Origin: Sphingobium arseniciresistens
GTDB lineage: Bacteria > Pseudomonadota > Alphaproteobacteria > Sphingomonadales > Sphingomonadaceae
DNA length: 64,000 bases
Direction of reading: 5' to 3'
Assembly (NCBI GenBank): GCA_029167225.1
Contig: JARFNK010000002.1
Location: forward strand, 310,001 to 374,000
A program made the position numbers and the translations under genes. Of the stretch, positions 18,410 to 26,983 are shown piece after piece. The notes under the pieces are model-generated. The model saw nothing but the letters and a program-made list of their open reading frames with translations, had not been told where the DNA came from and made no database searches. Position 1 is the stretch's first letter. Each line of letters opens with the position of its first letter.

Positions 18410-19786
18410 TTACGTCCTCGGGCGCAGCAGATATGCGATCCCCAGGACAACAAGGCAGCCGATCGTGATCGCCGGAAGGGCGACCCACAGGCTCATCGCC
18501 GCAAGCTGCCCCGTGGTGGCGATGATGATCGCGATGACCGGTATCGAGAAAACGGCCATGCGCGCCCATGGGAAGCGGATGCCGAGATCCCGCGCCGTGC
18601 CCGCGCCCAGCACGAGCGTATAGGCGCCAAAGCCGATGGCACGCCCCCAGGCGACGCCGGTCGGCCCGAACTGGCTACCCAGGACAAGGCAGCCTGCCGC
18701 CATGACGGCCAGCGTGACGATCGTTGCGCGCAGTGCCTGCCAGGTCTTGCCCGGCCGCAGCGTGCCGACGCTCACCGGATTGCCCAGCGCGAAAATCATC
18801 TGGCCGACCAACAAGACGGCAAAGAGCGTCGCGTCGAAGGGCAGGGCGCCGAAGAGCGGGCGCCACAGCATCGGCGCGAGAAACCACATGCCAAGCGTCG
18901 CGCAGGCGTTCACCGCCTGGAAGGCATAGACGCTGCCGGAAAAAAAGCCGTGCGCGGCCTCGCCTTCGGGCAGGCGGCGGATCGCGACCGGCGCGAACCA
19001 AGTGAAAAAGGGAGCGAGGGCCGATCCCAGAATCTGGACCAGCTTGACCTGCGCGACATAGCCGCTGATGGCCGCGAGCGTGCCGAAATGCGCGACCGCA
19101 TAGCGATCGATCGTGGTGGTGAGCGACACCAGCACAGAGGCACAGACGATTGGAAAGCCGAAGCGAACGGCGGCCATCGCGTCCTGCGACGTGCCCCGAC
19201 CCATCGGCCGTATCACCGCAACCGCAAGAAGGATGGCGGCGGCGCCGACGCCGGCCCTCACCGCCATATAGGCTGGAACGGTTGAAATGAACGCGGGTGC
19301 CGCCATCCATGCCGCCGCCAGCAGCAGCACGACGATGGCCGCACGCCCGCCCTCTACCAATGCAAAGAAACCGGGGCGGTCGATCGTCCGCCAATAGGTG
19401 ATGAAGAGCGCGATCACGCCCTCCACCAGCACGATGGCGGCGCAGCGAAGGGCGACCGCTGGTGCCCAGCTGGCCACCGCGATGCCGCCGGCGATCAGCG
19501 CGACGAGCAGCGAAGCGGCGAGATGGAAGGGCAGCAGGCCGCCGATGACGCGCCGGGGGGCATCGGCGCGCTGGGCGACCGCCTGCATCAAACCGTAGTT
19601 GATCCCGAACCCCGCAATGGGGATCAGCGCGAGGACCAGTGGTTCAACCAGCGCCCAATGGGCAAAACCGGCAGGGCCAACGAGCGCGAGCAGCAAAGGC
19701 GCGGTAAGGAAATTGGAGCCGCTCGCCAGCGCAATGGCCAGCGCATAGCAGAGCAGGCTGAAAAGGGCCGACCGATCGATTTTCAC
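18410..19786 (-). CDS. Lipopolysaccharide/polysaccharide flippase (Wzx-like, MATE/MOP superfamily)
   Basis: A 458-residue protein with 12-14 predicted membrane helices and few charged loops, typical of Wzx-type flippases that move lipid-linked repeat units across the inner membrane. The GTG start (19786) follows the GT2 stop by 13 bases, so it is the third gene of the minus-strand unit GT26, GT2, Wzx. The ribosome site is weak, suggesting coupling to the upstream gene. A second flippase-like gene lies at 42.8-44.2 kb. Confidence 0.8.
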   Translation of the reverse strand: MKIDRSALFSLLCYALAIALASGSNFLTAPLLLALVGPAGFAHWALVEPLVLALIPIAGFGINYGLMQAVAQRADAPRRVIGGLLPFHLAASLLVALIAGGIAVASWAPAVALRCAAIVLVEGVIALFITYWRTIDRPGFFALVEGGRAAIVVLLLAAAWMAAPAFISTVPAYMAVRAGVGAAAILLAVAVIRPMGRGTSQDAMAAVRFGFPIVCASVLVSLTTTIDRYAVAHFGTLAAISGYVAQVKLVQILGSALAPFFTWFAPVAIRRLPEGEAAHGFFSGSVYAFQAVNACATLGMWFLAPMLWRPLFGALPFDATLFAVLLVGQMIFALGNPVSVGTLRPGKTWQALRATIVTLAVMAAGCLVLGSQFGPTGVAWGRAIGFGAYTLVLGAGTARDLGIRFPWARMAVFSIPVIAIIIATTGQLAAMSLWVALPAITIGCLVVLGIAYLLRPRT

Positions 19787-19799
19787 GGCAAAGGGTCGC

Positions 19800-20672
19800 T
19801 CAAAGTCCTGTCAGTCGCTTTGCATAGATGGTGCCCAGTTCGATCATACCCAGCACGCGGCCATGCCGCCACATGAAATGGCGCCAGGGACGGAATGGCA
19901 GGCCATGGGGCGTGTTGAGCGCGCGCCAGCGTTGCCGCAGATTACCCGGCGGCGTCGTCTTGCGGGATCGGGGATTGGAGGCGCATTCGCCCACCGGCTC
20001 CGGCGCGATCCACAGCCGCGCGCCGGCCTTCACCGCGCGATAGCCATAGTCGATGTCGCCAAGTTCGTGGATCAGAATCGGGTCGTTCGGCCCCACGGCC
20101 CGCGCGACGCTCTCCGGCAGGAGTACGACATTGCCGTGCATCGTGTCGCAGGGGTTGAGCGCGCCGTCGACCGGGCCGACCATGCGCAGCCAGACAGGGC
20201 TGATCCGCGATCGCCGCCGGTAGCCCGCATAGGAAATGACGGACGATCCCGGTTCGGTGACGGCACCGATGATGACATGGTCCAGCGCTTCCGCCTGGCT
20301 GCGTGCGCGCCGTTGCGCTTCGAACAGGATTTCGAGCGCGTCCGGGCGCAGATCGACATCGTCGTTCAGCCACAGGATGTCGTCGAAATTGCCGCGCCGC
20401 AGCGCCGCCTGCATGACCGCGTTCATGCCCCCGCCCCAAAAGGCCGTGCCGTCTCCCGCAATAATCTCCACCAAGGGAAATTCGCTGCGGACGGCGTCGC
20501 CCGTGCCGTCGCTGCACCCATCGTCGAACAGGATCACATGCAGGTCTATGGCTCCGGCCTGGGCATGCAGCGCGCGCAGGCACCGCAGCGTCAGTGCGCG
20601 GCGATTGTAGCAGGCGAGCACGGCGGTCAGGCGTCGCCGGCTGGCTGGCTTCAGGGCTGCCTCCATCTTCAC
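19800..20672 (-). CDS. Glycosyltransferase family 2
   Basis: A 290-residue GT-A fold glycosyltransferase. It begins TAVLACYNRRALTLRCLRAL, has the nucleotide-binding LFDDGCSDGTGDA, the metal-binding region WLNDDVDL and a later HELGDIDYGYRAV acceptor block. It resembles rhamnosyl- or galactosyl-transferases of the GT2 class. The donor cannot be told from sequence. Its start overlaps the stop of the WecB-like gene (ATGA). It probably acts in the cytoplasm on the lipid-linked repeat unit. Confidence 0.85.
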   Translation of the reverse strand: MKMEAALKPASRRRLTAVLACYNRRALTLRCLRALHAQAGAIDLHVILFDDGCSDGTGDAVRSEFPLVEIIAGDGTAFWGGGMNAVMQAALRRGNFDDILWLNDDVDLRPDALEILFEAQRRARSQAEALDHVIIGAVTEPGSSVISYAGYRRRSRISPVWLRMVGPVDGALNPCDTMHGNVVLLPESVARAVGPNDPILIHELGDIDYGYRAVKAGARLWIAPEPVGECASNPRSRKTTPPGNLRQRWRALNTPHGLPFRPWRHFMWRHGRVLGMIELGTIYAKRLTGL

Positions 20673-21463
20673 CGGCGACCCTTCAGGCTATCGAGAAGGA
20701 CGAGGGCGATGAACCGCGGTGCCAGGACCAGATAGCGCCGCCACAGCCGCCTTGGCTCCGAAATCAGCCGGTGCAGCCATTCCAGGCCGCTTTTCCGCAT
20801 CCACATGGGCGCGCGTTTCGCGCGGCCGGAATGAAAGTCGAACGCCGCGCCCACGCCCAGCAGCGTTGTGGGAAGCATGGCGTGATTGGCCAGCATCCAG
20901 TGCTCCTGCTTGGGGGTTGAAAGGCCGACCCATACGACATGGGCGCCGCTCTGCACAATCGCCTGCCGTGTCGTTTCGGCCTCCGTGTCGGTGGGGAGGC
21001 GGAAGGGCGGGCATTCCACGCCGACAATCTGGACGCCGGGAAACTTGCTTTCGAACGTTTCTTGCAGCAGCTCCGCGACTCCGGGCGCGCCACCATAAAG
21101 ATAGTGCCGAAGGCCATGTGCCCGTCCGGTATCCATGGCCGCTTCCATCAGGTCCGCGCCCGCCGTGCGTTGCACGGGGAGCCCACGCAGGCGTCCGATG
21201 AGAACCAGCGGCATGCCATCGGGCGTGACCATCGCGGCGGCATGGTGCGCAGCCATGATCTGCGGATCGTCATGCGCAAGCATGATGCCATGCACGTCGC
21301 GAATGCAAACAAAGCGTCCCTCGTCGTCGCACGACCAGAGAATGAGTTTGCGTACTGCATCATTTATCGAGGTGACCGATACCGGAACATCCAGAATGGA
21401 GTAACGCTCCGCCATCTGATCGGTGCGACGGTTGAACACCAACGCGTCACTTGCTCTGCCCAT
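20669..21463 (-). CDS. WecB/TagA/CpsF family glycosyltransferase (GT26)
   Basis: A 264-residue GT26 enzyme of the UDP-ManNAc(A)/glucosyl transferase class. The family shows in DVPVSVTSINDAV, MVTPDGMPLVLIGRL, the block YGGAPGVAELLQETF, and VVWVGLSTPKQEHWM, followed by GVGAAFDFHSGRAKRAPMWM and the terminal GLEWLHRL. The start at 21463 has GGGGGAG nine bases upstream. It is the first gene of a minus-strand unit reading into GT2 and Wzx, and it faces an AT-rich divergent promoter region. A paralogue lies at 37.3 kb. Confidence 0.9.
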   Translation of the reverse strand: MGRASDALVFNRRTDQMAERYSILDVPVSVTSINDAVRKLILWSCDDEGRFVCIRDVHGIMLAHDDPQIMAAHHAAAMVTPDGMPLVLIGRLRGLPVQRTAGADLMEAAMDTGRAHGLRHYLYGGAPGVAELLQETFESKFPGVQIVGVECPPFRLPTDTEAETTRQAIVQSGAHVVWVGLSTPKQEHWMLANHAMLPTTLLGVGAAFDFHSGRAKRAPMWMRKSGLEWLHRLISEPRRLWRRYLVLAPRFIALVLLDSLKGRR

Positions 21464-21786
21464 ATAACGACTCCCCCGAGTGGAAGTTGCGTATAAACGA
21501 ATGGGCGTTAAGGGAAGTATAATTTGGATGTGTTATAATTATTTGGTTACTACGATGCAGCGAAAATGTGATTGTTGGTCGCATTATCAAAAATTATTAT
21601 ATCGATTGCGGAATTTTGTATTTTTTGATGTCGTTTTGCTCTATAGTTTTCATGCTAGATATGTACTTTTGTACATATTGAGACGAAAAGATTTAACGAA
21701 TATTTATATTCATTTTTGTTTTCGATCTGCATGAGGCGAATGGTTGCTATCATCAGTTGTTTAAAAAACCGTGTTAAGAAACCTTG
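21464..21786. promoter_or_regulatory. AT-rich divergent promoter region in the polysaccharide locus
   Basis: About 320 bases, strikingly AT-rich against GC-rich neighbours. It holds two TATAAT hexamers (21518-21523 and 21534-21539), a perfect palindrome at 21659-21678, and many T runs. No coding frame is convincing. AT-rich promoters of exopolysaccharide genes in alphaproteobacteria are typical targets of MucR/Ros-type silencers; that link here is inference. Confidence 0.65.
21659..21678. repeat. Perfect AT-rich palindrome, candidate operator
   Basis: ATATGTAC (21659-21666) and GTACATAT (21671-21678) pair perfectly around TTTT. It lies about 110 bases upstream of the + strand GT4 gene and 200 bases from the divergent GT26 gene. 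The form suits a dimeric regulator; a hairpin in the leader is an alternative. Confidence 0.5.
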
Positions 21787-22950
21787 ATGCATATCCTTTT
21801 CATCACGACGACCTTGCCGCATCGCCTGACGAACGGGGGTGAGATCGCGACGCAAAACTTGATCCACGGGATCGAGCAATGCGGGCATCGCGTCGAAGTG
21901 CTGGGATATACCCGCCTTGGGGATCGGCCCGCGACACAGCCCAATTTCCACTCGGCGCGCGAATGGCCGATCGAAACCGAACTGGCCAAGCTGCGCAAAT
22001 GGAAATGGCTCGCGGAAGCCATGCTGACCGACGCGCCCTATGTCTGCGTCAAGTTCAAGACCGCGGCGATGCGGGATGCCGCGCGGGCCCTCTGCCGGGA
22101 GCATCGCTTCGACGCGGTGATCATCGATCATTTCCAGCTGGCATGGCTGGCCGATGAAGATTTCCTGCCCGCGCGCAGGATTGGCGTGGCGCATAATGTC
22201 GAGCATCAGATCCTGGCCATACAGGCGGCCGAGCCCTCCAATTCCCGCATGAAGCGCAGCATTTTCAGCCGGGATGCGCGTCGCATGAAAGCCATTGAGG
22301 CCGGGCTCGTGCGGTCATTGGCACAGGTCTGGGTGCTGACCGAGGAAGAGCGGGCCAGCCTTTCGGAGATCAGCGGCCGCGCGGACGGCCTGCATGTGCT
22401 GCCGCTCGCGGGGCAGGGCTTTGCCACCGCCGGGCCATTGCCCACGCCGGACATCGACGTCGTGATCCTTGGATCCTGGCTGTGGGAGGTCAACCGCAAG
22501 GGGCTGGAATGGTTCATGGCGGAGGTCGCGCCGCTGCTGCCGGTCGATCTCCGGGTCGTGATCGGGGGTAAGGGCAGCGATACCGTTCCGAACGGTTTCC
22601 CCAATATCACTTATGCCGGCTTCGTGCCGGATGCCGCCGAGTTCCTGCGCCGGGGCAAGGTCATATGTATCCCTTCGGTGATGGGGGCGGGCATCCAGCT
22701 CAAGACCATAGAAGGGATCGGGATCGGGCGGCCGATCGTCACGACCCGTCTGGGCCTTCGCGGTATCGGCGACATTCCTTCCCATGTGACTCCCGTGACC
22801 GATGCCAGCGACATGGCAGAAAGGATAACGGCCATGTCGAAGGCCGAATGCGTTGACTATTCGGCGCAGGCGGGCGCCTGGGCCAGGGAGAGGACCAGCG
22901 CCTTTCACACGATGCTCCGCAATTCCCTGGCGGATTTGCCCGCGCGTTAG
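21787..22950 (+). CDS. Glycosyltransferase family 4-like
   Basis: A 387-residue GT-B fold enzyme. It starts HILFITTTLPHRLTNGGEIATQNLIHGIEQCGH, the usual GT4 acceptor-domain opening. The donor domain includes DVVILGSWLWEVNRKGLEWF and IPSVMGAGIQLKTIEGIGIGRP, where a normal GT4 has the E-x7-E motif; only part of this motif is kept. ATG 21787 is preceded by an in-frame TTG and no strong ribosome site. It is a single gene downstream of the AT-rich region. Confidence 0.8.
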   Translation: MHILFITTTLPHRLTNGGEIATQNLIHGIEQCGHRVEVLGYTRLGDRPATQPNFHSAREWPIETELAKLRKWKWLAEAMLTDAPYVCVKFKTAAMRDAARALCREHRFDAVIIDHFQLAWLADEDFLPARRIGVAHNVEHQILAIQAAEPSNSRMKRSIFSRDARRMKAIEAGLVRSLAQVWVLTEEERASLSEISGRADGLHVLPLAGQGFATAGPLPTPDIDVVILGSWLWEVNRKGLEWFMAEVAPLLPVDLRVVIGGKGSDTVPNGFPNITYAGFVPDAAEFLRRGKVICIPSVMGAGIQLKTIEGIGIGRPIVTTRLGLRGIGDIPSHVTPVTDASDMAERITAMSKAECVDYSAQAGAWARERTSAFHTMLRNSLADLPAR

Positions 22951-23071
22951 GTCGAGCAGCGCAAGGCATGGAAATATCCTGAAAGTTCCGGTCGGGATAT
23001 CCACTCCATGGTCGTGACAGGCTGTGGGCAAGGCGCGCAGCCGTTAACTTCGGGCTTTCTCCGGCTATCAT

Positions 23072-24244
23072 GTGGAGCCCGCTGTGTCCCAACGTGCGAA
23101 TGCGTCGCCATGGCTCGTGCCATCCGACATGTCCCGGCCGGGGCCTAATAATTTCGACGCGATCCGGCTGGCCATGGCCTTGTTCGTCGTCTGGTCCCAT
23201 TGCTTCGCGATCTATTTCGGCACGGAAGAGAATGAACCGATTTCGCGCCTGCTGAACGGGCATTTCAATGCCGGAAATATTGGCGTGCGTGTCTTCTTCA
23301 TCATCAGCGGCTATCTGATCACGCGCAGCTATCTGCACTCCAGGGGCAATGCGGATTATCTCTTGAAGCGGGTGCGACGGATCTATCCAGGATTTTTCGT
23401 GGCGACGGCGATCTGTACATTCGTCGTCGTACCGTTGTTCGCCACGGCGGGATGGGCGCTGGTGACGCCGGCTGCCATCATGGGCTGGTTCGTGCGCGCG
23501 ATCACATTATACCAGGAGATCCCAAGTGCAGACGCTTTCGGCGGCAAGAACGTCAACGGCGCCTTGTGGAGCATCCGTTTCGAATTCTGGTGCTATATCG
23601 GGGTCGCCGCTCTGGGGATGCTGCGTCTACTGGACAAGCGGCGCCTTGTCCTGATGGCGCTGTGCGGGGTGATGCTGGTCAAATGCTGGCTCGATCTGAC
23701 GGGGCGCAGGCCGGGGGGCGGGCTGATCGAGCTGATCTTCGGCTGGCCCTATATCTGGTTCTCGATCGCGCCCTATTTTCTCGTCGGGATGGTCGCGTTC
23801 CTCTACGGCCCGCGCATTCCCCGGAAGCCTACGCTGCTCGCGGGGCTGGCAGCGATCCTGCTTGCCTCAGCCTATGTCCCCGGCAAGGCCAGCGTGCTTT
23901 TCGATTTGGTCGCGCCGTTCGTCTTTGCCTATATCGTCTTCTATCTTGCATTCAGCAGCCGCTTCCACCTGTCGGGCATCACCCGCTTTGGCGATCTTTC
24001 CTACGGTGTCTATCTCTATGGATTCCCCGTGCAGTTGATGGTGAAGGCGGAGCTGGACCTGTCTTTCCCGGCCTATATGGCGGCCTGCATGGCGCTGTCC
24101 GTCGGCGCAGGGATGCTGAGCTGGAACGTGGTGGAGAAGTGGTTCCTCAGGAAGCGGAAGCCCCGGCCGGCTGCGACCGTGGGCGCCGCACAGGGCGTCC
24201 TGCAGCCTGAAGCCGTAGAGCGGCTCAGGCCGGAACCTTCATGA
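23072..24244 (+). CDS. Acyltransferase family 3 (OafA/ExoZ-like O-acetyltransferase)
   Basis: A 390-residue integral membrane O-acyltransferase. The entry motif FDAIRLAMALFVVWSHCF includes the conserved His. Further family blocks are GVRVFFIISGYLITRSYL with the Arg-rich RVRRIYPGF, and GALWSIRFEFWCYIG. About ten membrane segments follow. Such enzymes acetylate or succinylate sugars of exopolysaccharides at the inner membrane. The start is uncertain: GTG 23072 is listed, ATG 23129 is equally possible and both lack a good ribosome site. It converges with the cell-wall hydrolase gene, leaving two bases between the stops. Confidence 0.85.
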   Translation: MEPAVSQRANASPWLVPSDMSRPGPNNFDAIRLAMALFVVWSHCFAIYFGTEENEPISRLLNGHFNAGNIGVRVFFIISGYLITRSYLHSRGNADYLLKRVRRIYPGFFVATAICTFVVVPLFATAGWALVTPAAIMGWFVRAITLYQEIPSADAFGGKNVNGALWSIRFEFWCYIGVAALGMLRLLDKRRLVLMALCGVMLVKCWLDLTGRRPGGGLIELIFGWPYIWFSIAPYFLVGMVAFLYGPRIPRKPTLLAGLAAILLASAYVPGKASVLFDLVAPFVFAYIVFYLAFSSRFHLSGITRFGDLSYGVYLYGFPVQLMVKAELDLSFPAYMAACMALSVGAGMLSWNVVEKWFLRKRKPRPAATVGAAQGVLQPEAVERLRPEPS

Positions 24245-24246
24245 TG

Positions 24247-25446
24247 TCAGGTGCCGCGGCGCAGGCACTGGCTCTGGTCGGCGCGGGGAAATTGCTGGCA
24301 GTTCCAGCGCGCCTGATCCGCAAGGCCCGGTGCGCTTCGCTGATAGGTGAAGGAGATCGCGTCGATGGCGCTGCCTGAGATCGGCAGGCGTTCCGCCACG
24401 CGGCGGGGATCGACCCAGCCGATGAACTTGCAATAATCCTTTCCGGCGCAGATGCGCTGCGCGAACTTCACGAAGCTCTCGGCGCTGCCGCCCGGATCGA
24501 GCTTCATGAGGAAGACGTCGGGATCCTGCCCCTGCATCTGCGTCGGCGTGATGTGGGCCAAGGGCCGCACATCGGCCGCAACGCTGGGCAGGGCGGGGGA
24601 GGGCACCGTCGCCTGGGCCAGCGCGAGGGCCGCAGCGGGCGACCCGGACTGATGCGCGGCGGAGAGAGAGGCCATGCTGGCGATCCGCGGCTCGCCCCCG
24701 GCATAATGCGCCAGAAAGGCGCCTGGGCGGCCGGCGCCATTGCGCCAGCGGAAGAACAGGTGGCTCTCGACAGCCGCCACCTTGTCCATCTCCAGGCTCC
24801 AGACCGGCAGCACCCAGTCGGTATGGTAGTGGGTCGCATAGCCGACATCGGGGTCGGACGATCCCTCCAGTGCCGCCTGGGCGACCTGCTGTGCCTCCTG
24901 CCAGGCCGCGGGCGAGGGGCGGCGCCTTGCCATGGCGCCGTCGCAGGTGAAGGTGAACTGGCAGCCTGTCGTTCGTTCCGAGCCCTGAAACACGACGCCG
25001 CAGACGCTGTGCGGAAAGATCGGATGACGCAGCCGGTTCAGCACGACCTGAACGACGGCGCGCTGGCCGACATGGCTGCGACCCGCTTCATAATAGGCCG
25101 CGGCCGCGAGGCAGTCGACCGCTCGCGCCCGGTCGGCTTTGTCGGCTTCGGGGAAGAAGAAGGGCGGCGCGCTGCCGATGTTGCCGGGGGCGAAGGCGCG
25201 CTGGCTGTTGAACAGGCGGATGGCCTCGGCATTCGGCCCCTGGATGGCCGGGACCGCGCCGTCAGGGGATGGACTCGTCGCCCGGCCGCCCCGAGCATGA
25301 GGAACGCCGCCATGGGGCAAGGTCGCAACACCATGCGCCCGCGGCTCGATGGCGGCATCGCCGCTTGAGAAACCAAGGGTGAGGGGCATGGCAAAGGCAC
25401 AGGACAACGCCAGATGCCGCCGCAGCGTTAGGGCAACCACCATCAT
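24247..25446 (-). CDS. Cell-wall hydrolase, SleB/CwlJ family
   Basis: A 399-residue exported protein. After a signal peptide (LRRHLALSCAFAMPLTLGF) and a low-complexity linker comes the SleB domain: CLAAAAYYEAGRSHVGQRAVVQVVLNR, then GVVFQGSE, CQFTFTCDG and THYHTDWVLPVW. The catalytic Glu is probably that in YYEAG. A C-terminal region with four Cys (CAGKDYCKFIGW, CQQFP, CLRRG) has no clear match. The start overlaps the decarboxylase stop, so it is the last gene of the GT61-acetyltransferase-ligase-ACP-decarboxylase operon. A peptidoglycan-opening role for polymer export is possible but not shown. Confidence 0.85.
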   Translation of the reverse strand: MMVVALTLRRHLALSCAFAMPLTLGFSSGDAAIEPRAHGVATLPHGGVPHARGGRATSPSPDGAVPAIQGPNAEAIRLFNSQRAFAPGNIGSAPPFFFPEADKADRARAVDCLAAAAYYEAGRSHVGQRAVVQVVLNRLRHPIFPHSVCGVVFQGSERTTGCQFTFTCDGAMARRRPSPAAWQEAQQVAQAALEGSSDPDVGYATHYHTDWVLPVWSLEMDKVAAVESHLFFRWRNGAGRPGAFLAHYAGGEPRIASMASLSAAHQSGSPAAALALAQATVPSPALPSVAADVRPLAHITPTQMQGQDPDVFLMKLDPGGSAESFVKFAQRICAGKDYCKFIGWVDPRRVAERLPISGSAIDAISFTYQRSAPGLADQARWNCQQFPRADQSQCLRRGT

Positions 25447-26717
25447 GCACGCTTGCGCAGCGGCTCCGGGCTGGCAATGGGCTCTGCCGGCGGATCGGCG
25501 AAGAACCGTGTCACGTCCCGGATCTGCTGTCCCTCGACCATCAGTTCGGTCGGTGGCGCGTGGCTGATGAAATGGATCGGGCTCGCCGTCAGTCCATAGG
25601 CGCCGCTATTGTGGACGGCGATCACGTCGCCTTCCGCGATCGGAGGCAGCATGACACCGCCCGCCAGCCGATCGATGGAGGTGCAGAGCGGGCCGACGAG
25701 ATCGACCTTCTCGCTCGGTTCCCCGCCGCCGACCTTGTGCATGGAATAGTTGCGGCGGATGACCATGCCGAAATGGCCGGACGCGGGCAGATGGTTGTTC
25801 ATGCCGCCATCGCAGATCGCAATGCTGACCCCGCGCGAGACTTTCGTTGAAACGACGCTGGTGAGGAAATAGCCCGCCTCTCCGACCAGATAGCGCCCGA
25901 GTTCGAGCACGAGGCGGGTGTCGTGAAAGGGGGCTGCTGCGCGGAACCGGTCGAGATCCGGTGCGATGGGCTCGGCGACCTCCGCCAGGTTCAGCGGCAA
26001 GTCGCCGTCATGATAGGGAATGCCGAGGCCCGATCCGAAGATCAGCTTTTCCGGCGCGACGCCATGTGTTGTGCAAAGCCGTTCGAACAGCGCCAGAAAC
26101 CCGCGATAGGTCTCGACGATCGCGGCAGGCCGGAGGCACTGGGTGCCGGAATAGATGTGGAGGCCCACCAGCTTGAGCGCCGGCATTGCGAGGATTTCTG
26201 CGAGCGCCTCGTCCGCGACGTCCATATCGATGCCGAATGGGCTGGGCCGCCCGGCCATCTGGTCTCCGAAGCCCTTGGGAACGCTGTCGGGCGCGATACG
26301 GACCAGCACCGGTTGTACGCAGCCGAGCCGGGTGGCGATGGCGTCCGCCATGCGGGCCTCGCGCAGGGATTCCAGGATCAACAGGCCTACGCCGCCGGCA
26401 ATGGCTTCGCGCAGTTCCGCCTCGCGCTTGGCGGGGCCGGTGAAGCTGATGAGGACGGGATCCCATCCCGCCGCGACAGCCAGCCGAAATTCACCGATCG
26501 AAGAGATGTCGAGATAGTCGATCCGGCCGTTCAGCCAGCGAAGCATTGCCGGGTTGGGATTGCTCTTCACCGCATAGCTGAGTGCGAAGCGATTGCCGAA
26601 GCTCTCGCGCAGAAGCGCGATCCGTTCCTCGATCCGGTCGGTGACATAGACGAATGATGGCGTGCCGAACTGCTCTGCAGCGCGCTGCAGGATCGTATCG
26701 GCCTCCGCTAGGCTCAC
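25443..26717 (-). CDS. PLP-dependent decarboxylase, LysA-like (exosortase-A-associated type)
   Basis: A 424-residue fold-type III PLP enzyme related to diaminopimelate/ornithine decarboxylases. The Schiff-base Lys is K51 in SYAVKSNPN. The alanine-racemase-like barrel has GLHIYSGTQ and FGSGLGIPY, and the C-terminal domain has LELGRYLVGEAGYF and GPLCTSIDRL, with the catalytic Cys. Enzymes of this subtype are annotated from exosortase-A/EPS loci, next to an acyl-CoA ligase, as here. The substrate is unknown; it may decarboxylate a carrier- or CoA-linked amino acid (inference). GTG start, overlapping the ACP stop. Confidence 0.85.
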   Translation of the reverse strand: MSLAEADTILQRAAEQFGTPSFVYVTDRIEERIALLRESFGNRFALSYAVKSNPNPAMLRWLNGRIDYLDISSIGEFRLAVAAGWDPVLISFTGPAKREAELREAIAGGVGLLILESLREARMADAIATRLGCVQPVLVRIAPDSVPKGFGDQMAGRPSPFGIDMDVADEALAEILAMPALKLVGLHIYSGTQCLRPAAIVETYRGFLALFERLCTTHGVAPEKLIFGSGLGIPYHDGDLPLNLAEVAEPIAPDLDRFRAAAPFHDTRLVLELGRYLVGEAGYFLTSVVSTKVSRGVSIAICDGGMNNHLPASGHFGMVIRRNYSMHKVGGGEPSEKVDLVGPLCTSIDRLAGGVMLPPIAEGDVIAVHNSGAYGLTASPIHFISHAPPTELMVEGQQIRDVTRFFADPPAEPIASPEPLRKRA

Positions 26718-26953
26718 GCGGCGCGCTCCATCGCGAAGCGGGAAATGCGCGCGACGGTATCGAAATTCTCCAGCGTCACCTCATCGGCTCGGATCTCGAT
26801 GCCGGTCTGCGCCTCGACAAAGGTGATGAGGTTCAGCATCGCCACCGAATCGAGCGCGCCCGAGGAAAAAAGCGGCGTGTGGGCATCGGCATCGATCTGC
26901 ATGTCGCTGAAATGCCGGATGTTCTGGATGATGATTGCTTCCGATAGTGCCAT
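26714..26953 (-). CDS. Acyl carrier protein
   Basis: A 79-residue stand-alone carrier protein. The phosphopantetheine attachment Ser is S36 in SSGALDSVAMLN, and the surrounding helices (IIIQNIRHF, LENFDTVARIS) fit the four-helix ACP/PCP fold. It sits between the acyl-CoA ligase (30-base gap upstream) and the decarboxylase (4-base overlap), so the ligase probably loads it. The phosphopantetheinyl transferase at 60.2 kb could activate it. Confidence 0.88.
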   Translation of the reverse strand: MALSEAIIIQNIRHFSDMQIDADAHTPLFSSGALDSVAMLNLITFVEAQTGIEIRADEVTLENFDTVARISRFAMERAA

Positions 26954-26983
26954 GAGAAATGCTCCCGTTGAGATGATGCCGGA

